This document shows, in pieces, positions 9,010 through 17,997 of a DNA stretch of 64,000 bases. The stretch comes from Myxococcota bacterium (lineage in GTDB: Bacteria > Myxococcota_A > UBA9160 > SMWR01), in assembly GCA_039030075.1 (NCBI GenBank), contig JBCCEW010000006.1, positions 1 through 64,000 of the forward strand, read 5' to 3'. Both the position numbers and the translations under genes were made by a program. The notes under the pieces are model-generated. The model saw only the letters and a program-made list of their open reading frames with translations. It was not told the origin of the DNA and ran no database searches. Position 1 is the stretch's first letter, and each line of letters opens with the position of its first letter.

Positions 9010-9870
9010 CTAGACCCGTCCCGAGGCTTGCAGCGCCTTGAAGATGCGGCGGGTCGAAGGGGAGCGATTCAGCGTGAAGAAGTGGATGCCCGGCGCGCCG
9101 CCGTCGAGCAGCGCCTCGCACTGCGCCGTCGCGTGGCGAACGCCGATCTCCTCGACGCTCTTCGGATCGTCTCCGGCGGCCTCGAGTTCGGCTTCGAGCT
9201 CCTGGGGGATCCGATTACCGTTCATCGCCGCCATCCGTCGAATGCCGGGCAGGCTCGTGATCGGCATGATCCCCGCCACGATCGGCACCTCGATCCCCGC
9301 AGTACGCGCGCGATCGACGTAGTCGAAGTAGTCGGCGTTGTCGAAGAAGAGTTGGGTGACGAGGAATTCGCAGCCCGCTTCCACCTTCCGCCGAAGACCC
9401 AGCATCTCCGTGTCCCAATCCGCCGAGTCCGGGTGCTGCTCCGGATGGGCAGCGCCGCCGACGGAGAAGCCCTGCTCGCGCGCGACCCGGGCCAGGTCCG
9501 ATGCGTACGCGAACTCTCGTTCGATCTCGCCGTCGTCGGGCAGGTCGCCGCGCAGGGCGAGCAGATTCTCGATGCCGTCGCTGCGCAGGCCCGCGAGTAC
9601 GTCGCGCACCTCGTCGCGCGAATAGTGGACGGTCACCAGGTGGGCCATGGTCGGGACGTCGAACTCGTTCTGGATCCGCGCGACCAGGGTGAAGGTGAGC
9701 GAGCGCCGTCCCTTCTCGAGGGGGCAGGTGACCGAGATGTAGTCGGGGCCGAGCTCCGAGAGCTCGGTCACCGCACGCATCAGGATCTCGACGCCCTTGT
9801 CCGTTTTCGGCGGAAAGAACTCGAAGGAGACGACCGGACGTTTCTGCTGGTAGAGCTGGGCGATCTGCAT
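9010..9870 (-). CDS. metF: methylenetetrahydrofolate reductase
   Basis: The FAD enzyme reduces 5,10-methylene-THF to 5-methyl-THF for methionine synthesis. It starts with the typical VSFEFFPPKTDKG and contains LRGDLP and TQLFFDN, all diagnostic of MetF. The C-terminus GIHFFTLNRS is complete. At 286 residues it is the short bacterial form. The ATG at 9870 is chosen; a longer open frame upstream is low-complexity. It converges with the GST gene (1-nt gap) and diverges from the YheU gene. Confidence 0.95.
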   Translation of the reverse strand: MQIAQLYQQKRPVVSFEFFPPKTDKGVEILMRAVTELSELGPDYISVTCPLEKGRRSLTFTLVARIQNEFDVPTMAHLVTVHYSRDEVRDVLAGLRSDGIENLLALRGDLPDDGEIEREFAYASDLARVAREQGFSVGGAAHPEQHPDSADWDTEMLGLRRKVEAGCEFLVTQLFFDNADYFDYVDRARTAGIEVPIVAGIMPITSLPGIRRMAAMNGNRIPQELEAELEAAGDDPKSVEEIGVRHATAQCEALLDGGAPGIHFFTLNRSPSTRRIFKALQASGRV

Positions 9871-9953
9871 GGCGGGTTTCCCCGGGGGTCGGAGGAGTAT
9901 AGGAGACGCGTGCAGCCTTGCCTCGATCCGTCGGGGCCGACACCCTACCCGCG

Positions 9954-10211
9954 ATGTCCGGCGATTTCGACGACGACGCCCCGCAGCACGTGGTCGTGCC
10001 ACGCGACGCCTTGCCGCCCGAGGTCGTGAGCGCCCTGCTCGAGGAGTTCGCGAGCCGCGACGGAACCGACTACGGGAGCGTCGAGCGCAGCCTGGCCGAG
10101 AAGGTCGCCGACCTGCGCCGCCAGCTCGAGCGCGGCGAGATCGGCATCGTGTTCGATCCGGGGTCCGAGACGACCACGCTGGTGCCCGCCCGCGAACTCC
10201 CCGACGGGTAG
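9954..10211 (+). CDS. YheU (UPF0270) family protein
   Basis: A small acidic protein of 85 residues. It matches the YheU/UPF0270 pattern: an opening V-P-R/W-D-L-P-E segment, then REGTDYG-like RDGTDYGSVE, then the LxxKVADLRRQLERGE helix, and a terminal I/V-F-x-P-x-x-E-T-x-x-L-V-P strand. Its function is unknown throughout the family. The ATG at 9954 is placed to match the family N-terminus; no strong ribosome-binding site is seen. Confidence 0.85.
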   Translation: MSGDFDDDAPQHVVVPRDALPPEVVSALLEEFASRDGTDYGSVERSLAEKVADLRRQLERGEIGIVFDPGSETTTLVPARELPDG

Positions 10212-10503
10212 GCGCGCGCAGCTTCGGGGCGCCGAGAGGTGTGGAGCCGACGAGGTCGACCCCACACCGGGGTCGCAAAACGAACCCCTTACCCAGTGAG
10301 GCCATTCTGTCCCGCCGACGGTGCTGCCGTCAACGCGGTGCTCTCCGTCGGTGGACGGGCACCCTTGGGCTGCGATGGACCGTTGCGCGCGAGTAACGGG
10401 AGAAGGAGAATCCGCCACACACCCCCGCCTCGCTCGCGGCCGCGCCCGGACCGCGCCAACCACCGCCTTTCGACCCGGACGCGGTCGGCCACCAGGAGTT
10501 CTG
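10212..10503. other. intergenic region before cysteine synthase
   Basis: About 290 bases with no credible gene. A weak inverted repeat (GGTGTGG at 10238-10244 with CCACACC at 10262-10268) follows the YheU stop and could act as a transcription-ending hairpin, but there is no T-run. An AGGAG ribosome site lies just before the cysteine synthase ATG. Confidence 0.4.
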
Positions 10504-11457
10504 ATGATCTACGACAGCATTCTCGACACGATCGGCAACACCCCGGTCGTGCGCCTCGACCACATCGCGCCTCCGGGCATCGATCTCTTCGCGAAGGTCG
10601 AGGCCTTCAACCCGGGCGGCTCGGTCAAGGACCGCCTCGCCTACGCGATCCTCCAGGACGCCGAGAAGCGTGGCGTCCTGAAGCCGGGCCAGACCATCGT
10701 CGAAGCCACTTCGGGCAACACGGGCATCGCGCTCGCCATGGTGTGTGCGGCGAAGGGCCATCCCTTCGTGGCGACGATGGCCGAGTCCTTTTCGATCGAG
10801 CGGCGCAAGGTGATGCGCGCGTTCGGTGCGAAGGTGATCCTGACGCCGGCGGCCGAGCGCGGCACCGGAATGGTGAAGAAGGCCGAAGAACTCGCCGAGC
10901 AGCACGGCTGGTTCCTGGCACGCCAGTTCCAGAACCCGGCGAACCCCGAGTACCATCGCAACACCACCGGACCCGAGATCCTGCGCGACTTCGCGAACCG
11001 TCGGCTCGACTACTGGGTGACCGGCTGGGGGACGGGCGGCACGCTCACCGGCGCCGGTCAGGTGATCAAGCGCGCGCGTCCCGACACGAAGATCGTGGCC
11101 ACCGAACCCGAGCCGGCCTCGCTCCTGGCGGGGAAGGAATGGCAGCCCCACAAGATCCAGGGTTGGACGCCCGACTTCGTGCCGGACGTGCTCGACGCCG
11201 AGGTCTTCGACGAGCTGATCCCCGTTGGCGAGGACGAGTCGAAGGAGTGCGCGCGCCGTCTCGCTGCAGAGGAGGGCATCTTCGTCGGGCTCTCAGCCGG
11301 GGCGACGCTGGCGGCGGGTCTCCAGATCGCGAAGCAGGCCGAGAAGGGATCGACCATTCTGGTCATGCTCCCGGACACCGGCGATCGCTACCTGTCGACC
11401 TGGCTCTTCGACGACGTCGAGGAAGGCTCGGACGAGGCCTGGCTCTCCACGCTCTAG
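10504..11457 (+). CDS. cysteine synthase (O-acetylserine sulfhydrylase family)
   Basis: A PLP enzyme of fold type II that makes cysteine from O-acetylserine and sulfide. The PLP lysine is Lys42 in NPGGSVKDR and the PLP-phosphate loop is TSGNTG at about residues 69-74. GWGTGGTLTG and the C-terminal LPDTGDRYLST are both family hallmarks. At 317 residues it is a standard CysK/CysM length. AGGAG precedes the ATG by 6 nt. CysK is likelier than CysM from the terminal motif, but the two are not separated with certainty. Confidence 0.92.
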   Translation: MIYDSILDTIGNTPVVRLDHIAPPGIDLFAKVEAFNPGGSVKDRLAYAILQDAEKRGVLKPGQTIVEATSGNTGIALAMVCAAKGHPFVATMAESFSIERRKVMRAFGAKVILTPAAERGTGMVKKAEELAEQHGWFLARQFQNPANPEYHRNTTGPEILRDFANRRLDYWVTGWGTGGTLTGAGQVIKRARPDTKIVATEPEPASLLAGKEWQPHKIQGWTPDFVPDVLDAEVFDELIPVGEDESKECARRLAAEEGIFVGLSAGATLAAGLQIAKQAEKGSTILVMLPDTGDRYLSTWLFDDVEEGSDEAWLSTL

Positions 11458-11472
11458 GCGAACCCGCGCGGG

Positions 11473-13635
11473 CTAGCGCGTGGCGTCGGCCGTCCGAGGG
11501 CCTGCGATCGCGTTCTGCGCGACCGGCGACTCGAGTGCGCGACGAGGCGGGACCGCCTCGCCGGCCACCTGGACGTAGGCGAGGTAGCGGTCGCGCACAG
11601 CGCGCACGTAGCGAACGGGCTCGTCGCAGCGGCAGTAGCCCATCGGGCTCTTCGCGGCGACGCTGCGGCTGCGCTTCGCCAGCATCGCCGTCTCGACGTG
11701 GCCGAACCAGCGGTTCGGGTCGAGGCCCCGCTCGCGAGCGAGCCGACGCGCGTCTGCCAGGTGCCCTTCGCCGGCGTTGTAGGCGGCGAGGGCGAGCCAG
11801 TTGCGATCCGCGACCGAGAGCGAGTCCTCGAGTCGACCGCGCAGGCGTGCCAGGTAGCGAATGCCGGCGTGGATGCCGGTTTCCGGGTGCTCGACGTTCG
11901 GAAGCCCCACCGAACGCGCGGTGCGCGGCATCACCTGCAGCAGGCCTCGCGCTCCCGCGAAGGAGCGCGCGCGCGGGTCGAACTTGCTCTCCTGGTGCAT
12001 CTGCGCGGCGATCAAGCGCCAATCGAAGCCGTAGCGGCTGGCGTAGCGCCGTAGCAGCTCGTCGAAGGGCGACAGGCGTCCCGCCCGTGAGGCGCGATTC
12101 TCCGCGTGGAGTCGAATGCGGGCCGGCGATCGGAAGTAGCGCTTCGCGAGCACGTTGTAGAAGGTGCCCCGGTACTCCTTGCGGAAGAAGGCGTCGATCT
12201 CCGCGCGGAGCTCCGGGTTGTGCCGACGCACGGCCCAGCCGAGTTCGGTGGACCCCGAGAGGGGCAGGGCAGCGCGGACGTCGTCGCGCCAGGCCAGCGC
12301 GATGTCGACGATGTGGCTGTCGGCGACGGTGAGGTCGTAGACGCCGAGCGCCACGCCCTCGATGATCTCTTCGGTCTCGAGATCCTCCGGCACGGCCTCG
12401 ATCTCGATCGCGAGGCCGCTCGCGCGGAGCGCGTGCAGGATCTGCCAATGCGCGCTGCTGCGTCGCACGTGAATGCGTCGACCCTCCAGCGCGGTGAGGT
12501 CGGCGAGTGAAGCTTCGTCCCGCCGCGCGACCACCATCGGGCGCACCCGCTGGGTGCGCTCGGAGAAGGAGACGCCCAGCGCTTCGGCGCGTTCGGGAGA
12601 CCGGAGGAGGGAGGCCGCGATCAGGTCGCCGCGTCCCTTCCGCAACCAGGGAACGAGATCCGCATGGGAGGGGGGCACCACCACTTCGAGCTCGACGCCG
12701 AGCCGGCGCGCGAACTCACGCGCCAGCTCGTACTCGAAGCCGAGGATCCGACCGTTCCAGACGTAGTGGTGGGCCGCGTTGCTGCGGGTGAGGACGCGGA
12801 GCACGCCGCGCTCGCGGATCGCGGCCAGGTCGCCGACCGAGCGCCCGGGGAACCGACGGTCCTGGCGGATCCGCGTGAGAAAGCCATCCACCGCGCGACG
12901 CAGCTTCGGTGCGTCGGGCGCGAGGGCCCAGGCGATCAGCGACATCCCGGGGAGCGCGAACGCGGCCCGCAGCTCGGGGTGGGCGGGCAGGAGGGGCGTC
13001 AACAGGTTGCTGTCGGCGAGGGTCAGGTCGAGATCGCCCTGCGCCACCCGTGCCAGCAGATGTTCGAGGCTCTGATCTTCGTCGACCGCCTCCACCGTGA
13101 TATCCGGGAACTCCTGCGCGAGCGCCTGCAGTCGTTCCCAGTGCGAGGACGAGCGTCGCACCCCGATGCGCCGTCCCGCGAGGTCGGCGGGGCCACGCAA
13201 GCGGGTCCCGTCGCGCCGCGCGACCACGAGCTCACGCACGACAGCCACCGGCGCCGTGAAGGCGACGCGTTCGCGGCGGGACGGGGTCACCGTCAGGTTC
13301 TCGGCGGCGAGATCGCCGCGTCCGTCGGCGATCGCGCGAATCACCTCGTCGAACCCGTCGACGTAGACCCAGCGCACCGACACGCCGAGCTCCTGGGCAA
13401 GGGCGACGGCCTGGCTGCGCTCGGCTTCGAGGGGACGACCCGCCGCGGGAAGCACGGGCGACGCCTCGTAGCGCGGGAGCACGACGCGCAGGTGGCCACG
13501 GCGTCGGATCGACTCGAGGTCGTCGGCGCGGGCGACTCCGGCCCACACCGACGTGAGCAACGCGATGCCGAGCAGCGCGACTCCGAGCGCCAGAGTGCGC
13601 GCGCCGCGCGAGAGCAGACCCGTTCCCCCCTGCAT
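11473..13635 (-). CDS. MltF-like membrane-bound lytic transglycosylase with two tandem solute-binding domains
   Basis: A 720-residue exported protein. A signal peptide runs to about residue 37 (ARA before DD). Two SBP_bac_3 (amino-acid-binding-type) domains follow, at about residues 39-262 and 265-510. They repeat each other: GRRIGVRRSSSHWERLQAL in the first matches GRRIHVRRSSAHWQILHAL in the second. A lytic transglycosylase (SLT) domain follows from about 535, with catalytic Glu549 in HQESKFDPRARS and the AYNAGEGH motif. Standard MltF has only one binding domain, so this is a duplication. The enzyme should cleave murein to anhydromuropeptides in the periplasm. ATG 13635 is chosen because it directly precedes the signal peptide. 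Confidence 0.88.
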   Translation of the reverse strand: MQGGTGLLSRGARTLALGVALLGIALLTSVWAGVARADDLESIRRRGHLRVVLPRYEASPVLPAAGRPLEAERSQAVALAQELGVSVRWVYVDGFDEVIRAIADGRGDLAAENLTVTPSRRERVAFTAPVAVVRELVVARRDGTRLRGPADLAGRRIGVRRSSSHWERLQALAQEFPDITVEAVDEDQSLEHLLARVAQGDLDLTLADSNLLTPLLPAHPELRAAFALPGMSLIAWALAPDAPKLRRAVDGFLTRIRQDRRFPGRSVGDLAAIRERGVLRVLTRSNAAHHYVWNGRILGFEYELAREFARRLGVELEVVVPPSHADLVPWLRKGRGDLIAASLLRSPERAEALGVSFSERTQRVRPMVVARRDEASLADLTALEGRRIHVRRSSAHWQILHALRASGLAIEIEAVPEDLETEEIIEGVALGVYDLTVADSHIVDIALAWRDDVRAALPLSGSTELGWAVRRHNPELRAEIDAFFRKEYRGTFYNVLAKRYFRSPARIRLHAENRASRAGRLSPFDELLRRYASRYGFDWRLIAAQMHQESKFDPRARSFAGARGLLQVMPRTARSVGLPNVEHPETGIHAGIRYLARLRGRLEDSLSVADRNWLALAAYNAGEGHLADARRLARERGLDPNRWFGHVETAMLAKRSRSVAAKSPMGYCRCDEPVRYVRAVRDRYLAYVQVAGEAVPPRRALESPVAQNAIAGPRTADATR

Positions 13636-13687
13636 CGGGTCGATTCTGGACGGCGCGGCGAGTCGTGTAAAGGGATGGGCGGCGCGC

Positions 13688-15154
13688 CTAGGCGTCGCTG
13701 TCCTCCCGCCCGAGCCGCTGGCGCTGGAGCTTTCCGGCCGCCGTTCGGGGGAGACTCGAGACCGTTTCGAAGTGCGCGGGCACCTTGTAGCCGGCGAGTC
13801 GCGCGCGGCAGAAGCCCTCGAGCTCTTCTCCTGTGGGGGATGCGCCGTCGCGCGCGACGATCCACGCCCAGGGCACCTGGCCCCAGCGCTCATCGGAGCG
13901 GCCCGCGACGCCTACCTCGGCAACCTGGGGATGCGCGCTCAACACCGCCTCGATCTCGGCCGGGTAGACGTTCTCCCCCCCGGAAACGATCAGATCGCTG
14001 CGCCGCTCGAGCACGTGGAGTCGGCCCTGGGCGTCCCAGCGACCGAGGTCCCCCGTGCGCAGCCAGCCGTCACGCAGCGTCTCGGCCGTCGCCTCGGGGC
14101 GGTTCCAGTAGCCCCGCATCACCGTCGGGCCACGCACCCAGATCTCCCCGTCGGTGTCCGTGTCGCGACCCTCCGCGTCGACCACGCGCACCTCGGTTCC
14201 CCAGAGTGGAATCAGACCCGGATCGCTCGCGCGCTCGGGGGGGCTCGTCGCCACTTGCGAGGTCGCCTCGGTGAGCCCGTAGGTCAGCGCCACGGGGAAG
14301 CCGTTCGCCAGCGCGCGGTCGTGCAGCGGTTGTGGACACGGACCCCCACCCAGCAGCAGGAAGCGCAGCTCGGGCGGGACGGCGCCGCGGGGCCAGACGT
14401 CGAGCAGGCGTACGAGCATCGTCGCGGTGAGCGACAGTGCGCTGACGCCATCCTCCATCAAGGCGTCTGCAACGCGTTCGGGCTCGAAGCGGTCGTGCAC
14501 GACGACGGTGCTGCCCTGGAGCACGCTGCGCCAGAGAATCGAGAGACCTCCGACATGGAAGAGAGGCAGGCACGCGAGCCAGCGTTCCTGGGGCGACGAC
14601 CCCAGCCCGAAGGCCGAAGCGATGGCCGAGGCTTCGAAGTTCGCGGGCGTGAGGAGCGCGCCCTTCGGGCGTCCCGTCGTGCCCGAGGTGTAGATCAGCG
14701 TGGCCGCGCGAGCGTCGAGCGCGGGATCGGCCGGACGTGACAGCGCCAGGACGTCGCCGCGGTCGAGGTCGGGCCACGCGACGTGCGGTACGCCGGCCGA
14801 GGTCGCCGCCGCGACCGCGTCGTGTTCCGAGGGATCGTGGAGCAAGAGGGCCGCGCCCGCGTCCTCGAGCTGGAACGCGAGCTCGGCGGCGGTCAGGCGC
14901 CGGTTCAAGGGAACCAGGCAGAGCGCGAGCCGGCGCGCCGCGTGGACCGCGCGGGCGAGGTGCACGCCGTCCGGACAGGCGACCGCCAGTCGGTCGCCCG
15001 CTCCGAGGCCACAGCGCTCCAGCGCGTTCGCGACGTCCGACACCGAACGGTGAAGCTCCCCGTAGTCGAGGTGCACGTCGGCCCGTTCGAGGGCGCGGGC
15101 GGCGGGCGTTCGCGCGGCCCGCTCGGCCAGCCAATCGAGCGAACTCACGGGCAT
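13688..15154 (-). CDS. menE: o-succinylbenzoate--CoA ligase
   Basis: This is an acyl-adenylate-forming ligase, last gene of the menaquinone operon, which activates o-succinylbenzoate with CoA. The AMP-binding loop reads IYTSGTTGRPKGALLT (about residues 155-170), followed by YGLTEATSQ, the hinge TGDLGRWD and the terminal catalytic lysine in RTAAGKLQRQRL. Its identity as MenE rather than a general acyl-CoA ligase rests on position next to menC and menA. The start is ambiguous: ATG 15154, or GTG 15148 that would share a GTGA overlap with the menC stop. Either way translation is coupled to menC. Confidence 0.9.
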   Translation of the reverse strand: MPVSSLDWLAERAARTPAARALERADVHLDYGELHRSVSDVANALERCGLGAGDRLAVACPDGVHLARAVHAARRLALCLVPLNRRLTAAELAFQLEDAGAALLLHDPSEHDAVAAATSAGVPHVAWPDLDRGDVLALSRPADPALDARAATLIYTSGTTGRPKGALLTPANFEASAIASAFGLGSSPQERWLACLPLFHVGGLSILWRSVLQGSTVVVHDRFEPERVADALMEDGVSALSLTATMLVRLLDVWPRGAVPPELRFLLLGGGPCPQPLHDRALANGFPVALTYGLTEATSQVATSPPERASDPGLIPLWGTEVRVVDAEGRDTDTDGEIWVRGPTVMRGYWNRPEATAETLRDGWLRTGDLGRWDAQGRLHVLERRSDLIVSGGENVYPAEIEAVLSAHPQVAEVGVAGRSDERWGQVPWAWIVARDGASPTGEELEGFCRARLAGYKVPAHFETVSSLPRTAAGKLQRQRLGREDSDA

Positions 15155-16248
15155 GGGATGGCTTCGATCGGGGCGTCGGGAGCCCAGGCGAGGTGGACAT
15201 GCACCGCTCGGCGTTCGGTCGGCACGTGGAAGTGTCCGGTCTCGAGGCGCGGGGGCGCCCCGAGGTCGGCGGCGAGTACCGGACCCAACCCGGACGGCGG
15301 TCCCTTTGCGAGCGCAGCGGCCAGCGACACGGCGGCCCACGTCCCGACCGCGGAGTCGAGGAAGCCTCCGATCACCGGAAGTGCATCGGAGGCGCGTGCG
15401 AGCTCGGCCATCGCCTGGGTCGCGCGCAGCCCCCCCAGCACCGCCGGCTTGAGCACCCAGACATCGGCGGCCTGCCGCTCGGCGATGCGTCCCGCGCTCG
15501 CGTGGTTGCTCAGACACTCATCTGCGCCGAGCGGTACCGGCGAGGTCTCCCGCAAACGCGCCAGCGCCTCGACGTCGGCGACCGGCTGTTCGACCCAGGC
15601 CGGCCGGTACGGCGCCAGCGCCGCCAGTCGTTCGCGTGCGTCCGCCTCCTCCCACGCCCCGTTCGCGTCCAGCCGGAGCTCGACGGCGTCAGGGCAGACG
15701 CGCCGCACGGCGGCGACGCGCTCCAGGTCGGCGTTGCCGAGTCCTACCTTGAGCTTGAGCGCCGGGAACCCCGCAGCCACGGCGGCGGCGGCTTCCTCGC
15801 CGAGATCGCTGGGGCCGGTCGCGCTCAACAGGGCCGCGACCCCGACGCGTGCCCGCGGACGCCGGCGCCCTCGGTCGGCGAGCAACGCGGACAGGGGAAC
15901 CCCCTGCAAACGCGACGCGAGGTCGTGCAAGGCCGTATCCAGGGCGCCCCGGGCACAGGGGCGATCCTTCGCCATCGCATCGACGTGGTCGAGGTTCGTC
16001 ATCAGCGACCGGCGGCCGAATTTGCAGAGTTCTGCACCCACCGCGCGCAGGGCGGCTTCGGCTTCCTCCCGGGATTCCAGGCCGAACCCGGGCAGGGGCG
16101 CGGCCTCGCCGTAGCCGACTTCGCCCGAAGCGTCGCGCAGCAGCACGATCCAGCCCTCGCGCGCTCGGATCGTGCCGTGGGCCGTCGCCAGTGGAGTGCG
16201 CAACGGAAGCGTGAAGGGTCGCAGGCAGAACTCGGCGACCTGGATCAC
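15145..16248 (-). CDS. menC: o-succinylbenzoate synthase
   Basis: An enolase-superfamily enzyme that dehydrates SHCHC to o-succinylbenzoate. The barrel shows the Lys pair in ALKLKVG, metal ligands in LDANGAW, EQP and GADE, and the second-face lysine in VLKPA. The GTG start at 16248 shares a GTGA overlap with the menA stop, and the protein then begins IQVAEFCLRPF, as expected for MenC; a longer in-frame extension upstream is not credible. Length 367 aa. Confidence 0.92.
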   Translation of the reverse strand: MIQVAEFCLRPFTLPLRTPLATAHGTIRAREGWIVLLRDASGEVGYGEAAPLPGFGLESREEAEAALRAVGAELCKFGRRSLMTNLDHVDAMAKDRPCARGALDTALHDLASRLQGVPLSALLADRGRRRPRARVGVAALLSATGPSDLGEEAAAAVAAGFPALKLKVGLGNADLERVAAVRRVCPDAVELRLDANGAWEEADARERLAALAPYRPAWVEQPVADVEALARLRETSPVPLGADECLSNHASAGRIAERQAADVWVLKPAVLGGLRATQAMAELARASDALPVIGGFLDSAVGTWAAVSLAAALAKGPPSGLGPVLAADLGAPPRLETGHFHVPTERRAVHVHLAWAPDAPIEAIPCP

Positions 16249-17147
16249 GACAGCGCGATTCCCGCCGCGAAGAACGCCGAGAAGAGCAGCGCCAGCCGCG
16301 CGGTGCGTTCGAGGATCGGGTTGAGCGCCGAGCCTCGTTCGCGGCGCAACGCGCGCACCAGGCCGATCGCGGGCGGTGCGCACAAGAGCGGAAGCCAGAT
16401 CCACTGGGCATCGAGCAGGAGCCACCACACGAGCGGCACACCGAGGGCGAGTGCGACCAGCCCCGTGTACTCGGCCCGCGCCGCGGTCTCACCGAAGCGC
16501 ACGGCCAGCGTGCGCTTGCCGGCTACCCGATCCGTCGCCACGTCGCGCAGGTTGTTGACGCAGAGCACCGCCGTCGCGAGTGCGCCCACGGGCAGCGCCG
16601 CCCACCACGCCTCGAGCGGCAGCGTGCCGAGCTGCACCCAGACCGTGCCGCACACCGCACCGAGGCCGAAGAACAGGAACACCGCGACGTCGCCCAGGCC
16701 GTGATAACCCAGCGGGTACGGCCCGCCGGTGTACGCATAGCCCGCGGCGATCGATACCAGCCCGAGCGCCAGGATCGGCCAGCCGCCCACCGCGACGAGG
16801 TAGAGGCCGACGAGGAAGGCCAGCCCGAAGGCGAGCACGGCACCGCGTCGCATCTGATGGGCAGTGAGCCAGCCCTGCTGGACGGCGCGCGGCGGTCCCT
16901 GTCGCGCCTCGGTGTCGGCCCCCTTCTCGGCGTCGGCGAAGTCGTTGACGAAGTTGGACCCGATCTGCAGACACAGCGCCCCGGCCAGGGCGCCGAGGGC
17001 GGGAAGCCACTGGGGCTCGGCCGTGTGTGCGGCGACCGCCGTCCCGACGGCAACCGGCGCGACCGCCAGGGGCAACGTGCGCGGTCGGCTCGCGAGCCAC
17101 CACGCTTGCAGGGCCGAGGGACGTTCGGCCAGCGCCGCTTCAGCCAT
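16245..17147 (-). CDS. menA: 1,4-dihydroxy-2-naphthoate octaprenyltransferase
   Basis: A UbiA-family integral membrane prenyltransferase joining the polyprenyl tail to DHNA. At 300 residues it has about eight or nine hydrophobic helices. The first Asp-rich motif is NFVNDFADAEKGAD (about residues 65-78) and the second lies near NNLRDVATDRVAGKRT. The opening RPRTLPLAVAPVAVG is characteristic of MenA. The ATG at 17147 overlaps the menH stop by 8 nt. Confidence 0.94.
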   Translation of the reverse strand: MAEAALAERPSALQAWWLASRPRTLPLAVAPVAVGTAVAAHTAEPQWLPALGALAGALCLQIGSNFVNDFADAEKGADTEARQGPPRAVQQGWLTAHQMRRGAVLAFGLAFLVGLYLVAVGGWPILALGLVSIAAGYAYTGGPYPLGYHGLGDVAVFLFFGLGAVCGTVWVQLGTLPLEAWWAALPVGALATAVLCVNNLRDVATDRVAGKRTLAVRFGETAARAEYTGLVALALGVPLVWWLLLDAQWIWLPLLCAPPAIGLVRALRRERGSALNPILERTARLALLFSAFFAAGIALS

Positions 17148-17997
17148 CGTGGCTCGCTTCCGAACGGGCCTCGACGCGGCTCCAGAACTCCGAGAGGGAA
17201 GCGGCGAGGAAGTTGGCGTTCTCCCAGTGCGCGGCGTGCCCGGCTGCGGGGACGTCGACGCGCTGCGCGTCGGGGATCTGCCCAGCCATCTGGTCGGCGA
17301 TGGCGACGAACTTCGTGTCTTCGGCCCCGGCTGCGATCCAGCAGGGAACCGACAGCGTTCCCAGGGCGGCGTGCAGCGCCGGCTGTGCGCCGGTCCCCAT
17401 GCCCCGGAGCGAACCCGCCAGGCCCGACGCGCGCTGGGACAGCCGGTCGCGTCGAAGCGCGGCCCGGGTGTCGCCGTCGAGTCGGGTGGTCTGGGAAGCG
17501 AAGAGTGGCAGCGACTCCCACGACTCGACGAACGCGGCCACGCCGTCGGCTTCGATGCGCGCGGCCAGCGCTTCATCACTCGCGCGTCGCGCGGCGCGCT
17601 CGTCTTCGCCGGCGAGCCCGGGGCTCGCCCCCAGCAGCGCCAGCGACGCGACCTTCTCGGGAGCGCGCGCGGCCAAGGCCAGGGCCGTACGGCCCCCCAT
17701 CGAGTAGCCGAAGAGATGCACGCGCCCGAGCGCCTTCGCGTCGATGAGGGCCGACAGCTGTTCGACGCAAGCCTCCATCGCGTAGGGCGCCGCGACACTC
17801 GGGGCCTCGCTGGCGCCATGTCCGACAAGGTCGGGAGCGACGACGCGGTAGCGTTGCGACCACCGCGCGGCGAGCGGCGCGAACCCGCCCCCGGTTCCTG
17901 TGAAACCGTGGAGCGCGAGCACGCTCGGTCCGCGGCCCCAGGCATGCACGGCGAGGGACACGCCCGCGGCCGAGACGTGGGTCACACGCTCAGTCAA
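17140..17997 (-). CDS. menH: SHCHC synthase, alpha/beta hydrolase fold
   Basis: This enzyme removes pyruvate from SEPHCHC to give SHCHC. It has the alpha/beta-hydrolase pattern: LHGFTGTGGGF, nucleophile Ser in GYSMGG (about residue 98), Asp in GAEDTKF and His in AAGHAAHWEN. The start is TTG at 17997, overlapping the menD stop by 8 nt and preceded by AGAGG; a GTG four codons later lacks a ribosome site. Naming as MenH relies on position between menD and menA. Confidence 0.9.
   Translation of the reverse strand: MTERVTHVSAAGVSLAVHAWGRGPSVLALHGFTGTGGGFAPLAARWSQRYRVVAPDLVGHGASEAPSVAAPYAMEACVEQLSALIDAKALGRVHLFGYSMGGRTALALAARAPEKVASLALLGASPGLAGEDERAARRASDEALAARIEADGVAAFVESWESLPLFASQTTRLDGDTRAALRRDRLSQRASGLAGSLRGMGTGAQPALHAALGTLSVPCWIAAGAEDTKFVAIADQMAGQIPDAQRVDVPAAGHAAHWENANFLAASLSEFWSRVEARSEASHDG

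Noticed and set aside
10238-10268. Hairpin after the YheU gene as a terminator
   Set aside because: A seven-pair stem with a long loop and no T-tract; kept only as a note on the intergenic region.
10239-12332. Open frame of 697 codons overlapping cysteine synthase and the MltF-like gene
   Set aside because: The translated sequence is repetitive Arg/Ala/Gly, and the real genes in other frames have full catalytic motifs.
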